The translations under genes and the position numbers were made by a program. Shown in pieces: positions 63,528 to 64,000 of a stretch of 64,000 nt of DNA (its first letter is position 1; the number at the start of each line of letters is the position of its first letter). The DNA comes from an uncultured Clostridia bacterium. GTDB taxonomy: Bacteria > Bacillota > Clostridia > Oscillospirales > Acutalibacteraceae. The stretch covers positions 52,381-116,380 of the forward strand of contig CALAEV010000015.1 in assembly GCA_937892525.1 (NCBI GenBank), in the 5' to 3' direction. The notes below the pieces were generated by a model. That model saw only the letters and a program-made list of their open reading frames with translations. It had not been told where the DNA came from and did not search any database.

Positions 63528-63640
63528 AACTTTCACCTTCTATTAGTATTACTTTATATTATTATATGTCCTTTTTTAATATTTTTCAACAGTTTTTAAT
63601 ATAATATATTAAAACAAGTCATAAAATATGAGGTGATTTT

Positions 63641-63793
63641 ATGAGACCATTAAAAGAACATATAAGCATAACGATTGATAATGATTTACTTGAAAAAGCA
63701 AGAGAATTGGCAGAATTAGATGACCGTTCACTTTCTCAATTCATAAATATCGCTCTCAAAGAGTATGTTAAGAAAATCGAAAAGAACGATTAA
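63641..63793 (+). CDS. Ribbon-helix-helix (CopG-like) protein
   Basis: Fifty residues with GAGGTGA 5-7 nt upstream. HISITIDNDLLEKARELAELDDRSLSQFINIALKEYVKKIEK is a classic RHH DNA-binding fold: one beta strand and two helices. Such proteins act as antitoxins or small repressors; no toxin-like gene is seen beside it, and the minus-strand neighbour is not a recognised toxin. Confidence 0.75.
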   Translation: MRPLKEHISITIDNDLLEKARELAELDDRSLSQFINIALKEYVKKIEKND

Positions 63794-63830
63794 AAAAACG
63801 AAGTCAACGGCTACTTCTCGTAAGAATGCT

Positions 63831-63861
63831 AAAAACCACGATGAATTTCATCGTGGTTTTT
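63831..63861. terminator. Bidirectional terminator after the RHH gene
   Basis: AAAAACCACGATGAA/TTCATCGTGGTTTTT perfect 15-bp stem with a loop of one or two bases in practice; T-rich on both strands. Confidence 0.9.
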
Positions 63862-63951
63862 CTTGTGTTTATCTGATAGAACCAGCATCGCATTTGTAAG
63901 TACAAAAGCTTTTTTGGGTGATACCCAAACCCTTTTACAACAACCAAAAAC

Positions 63952-64000
63952 TGTCCGTAGGACAATATCACTATGCGAAAGCATAATATAACTGCGAAGC
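63952..64000. repeat. Array of small palindromes running out of the window
   Basis: TGTCCGTAGGACA, TATGCGAAAGCATA and ACTGCGAAGC (cut by the edge) are consecutive mini-hairpins with GNA/GAAA loops. Such arrays are common in Oscillospiraceae. The stretch 63862-63951 holds an imperfect TTTGGGT/ACCCAAA hairpin and no gene. Confidence 0.7.

Noticed and set aside
63641..63793. Toxin-antitoxin pair with the RHH protein as antitoxin
   Set aside because: No toxin-like frame overlaps or follows; the adjacent minus-strand gene is convergent and separate, so only the RHH call is kept.

Overview
The window looks like a chromosomal segment of an AT-rich, endospore-forming, anaerobic Clostridia, most like a gut Oscillospiraceae/Ruminococcaceae member. 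Support: spore-coat genes (sipL, spoIVA), two T-box leaders, Firmicutes-type promoters and SD sequences, a Firmicutes-like LexA box, a Gram-positive MurT/GatD pair, cohesin- and dockerin-like secreted proteins, and short GC-rich palindromic repeats typical of this family. No rRNA, tRNA or CRISPR array was seen, and there is no complete mobile element with a transposase. Family assignments come from reading the translations, not from database searches.

Layout. 1-3.8 kb (minus): inositol genes iolJ, iolC and a truncated iolB, interrupted by a poly-threonine lipoprotein and a SanA-like protein. 3.9-5.4 kb (minus): an uncharacterised membrane-protein pair (DUF5058 type). 5.5-9.5 kb (plus): leucine T-box, leuA, leuB, HAD phosphatase. 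9.5-10.9 kb: a secreted leucine-rich-repeat protein with dockerin-like repeats. 11.3-15.1 kb (minus): hexuronate operon uxuA-uxuB-kdgK-eda; its first enzyme, uxaC, lies alone at 48.3 kb. 15.2-25.3 kb: phosphoglycerate-mutase-like phosphatase, XRE regulator, RNA methyltransferases, MgtC-like protein, a 909-residue degenerate P-type ATPase, RlmB-like methyltransferase, and the murT/gatD pair with a RING-like protein. 25.4-29.3 kb (minus): a compact phage-derived cassette (HTH protein, coiled-coil protein, BppU/collagen fibre, GH25 lysin, XhlA, holin) behind a strong promoter with a LexA-like operator. 29.4-30.1 kb: secreted acidic protein. 30.2-39.5 kb (plus): rimP-nusA-rnpM-ylxQ-infB-rbfA-nrnA-truB-ribF plus an iron-type alcohol dehydrogenase. 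39.7-42.7 kb: valS with a valine T-box. 42.7-48.1 kb: membrane protein, DUF4364, NagD-like HAD, glycosyltransferase, UDP-galactopyranose mutase, YebC. 49.7-51.6 kb: anchored cohesin protein, an orphan LexA-box gene, a zinc-ribbon protein. 51.8-57.4 kb: GH2 glycosidase, GPH symporter and a divergent AraC regulator. 57.8-60.8 kb: sipL-spoIVA between two almost identical 228-bp elements. 61.1-63.2 kb: GH36 alpha-galactosidase; then two small genes and palindromic repeats.

Together the genes suggest a plant-glycan user: GH2 and GH36 enzymes release galactosides, the GPH symporter probably imports them, UxaC-UxuB-UxuA-KdgK-Eda takes glucuronate to pyruvate and glyceraldehyde-3-phosphate, and the iol genes handle inositol. 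The most interesting unexplained material is the LexA-boxed lysis/fibre cassette and its orphan paralogue, the degenerate P-type ATPase, a GatD homologue without its nucleophilic cysteine, a 245-bp nested inverted-repeat element upstream of the AraC gene, and the repeat-bracketed spore genes.
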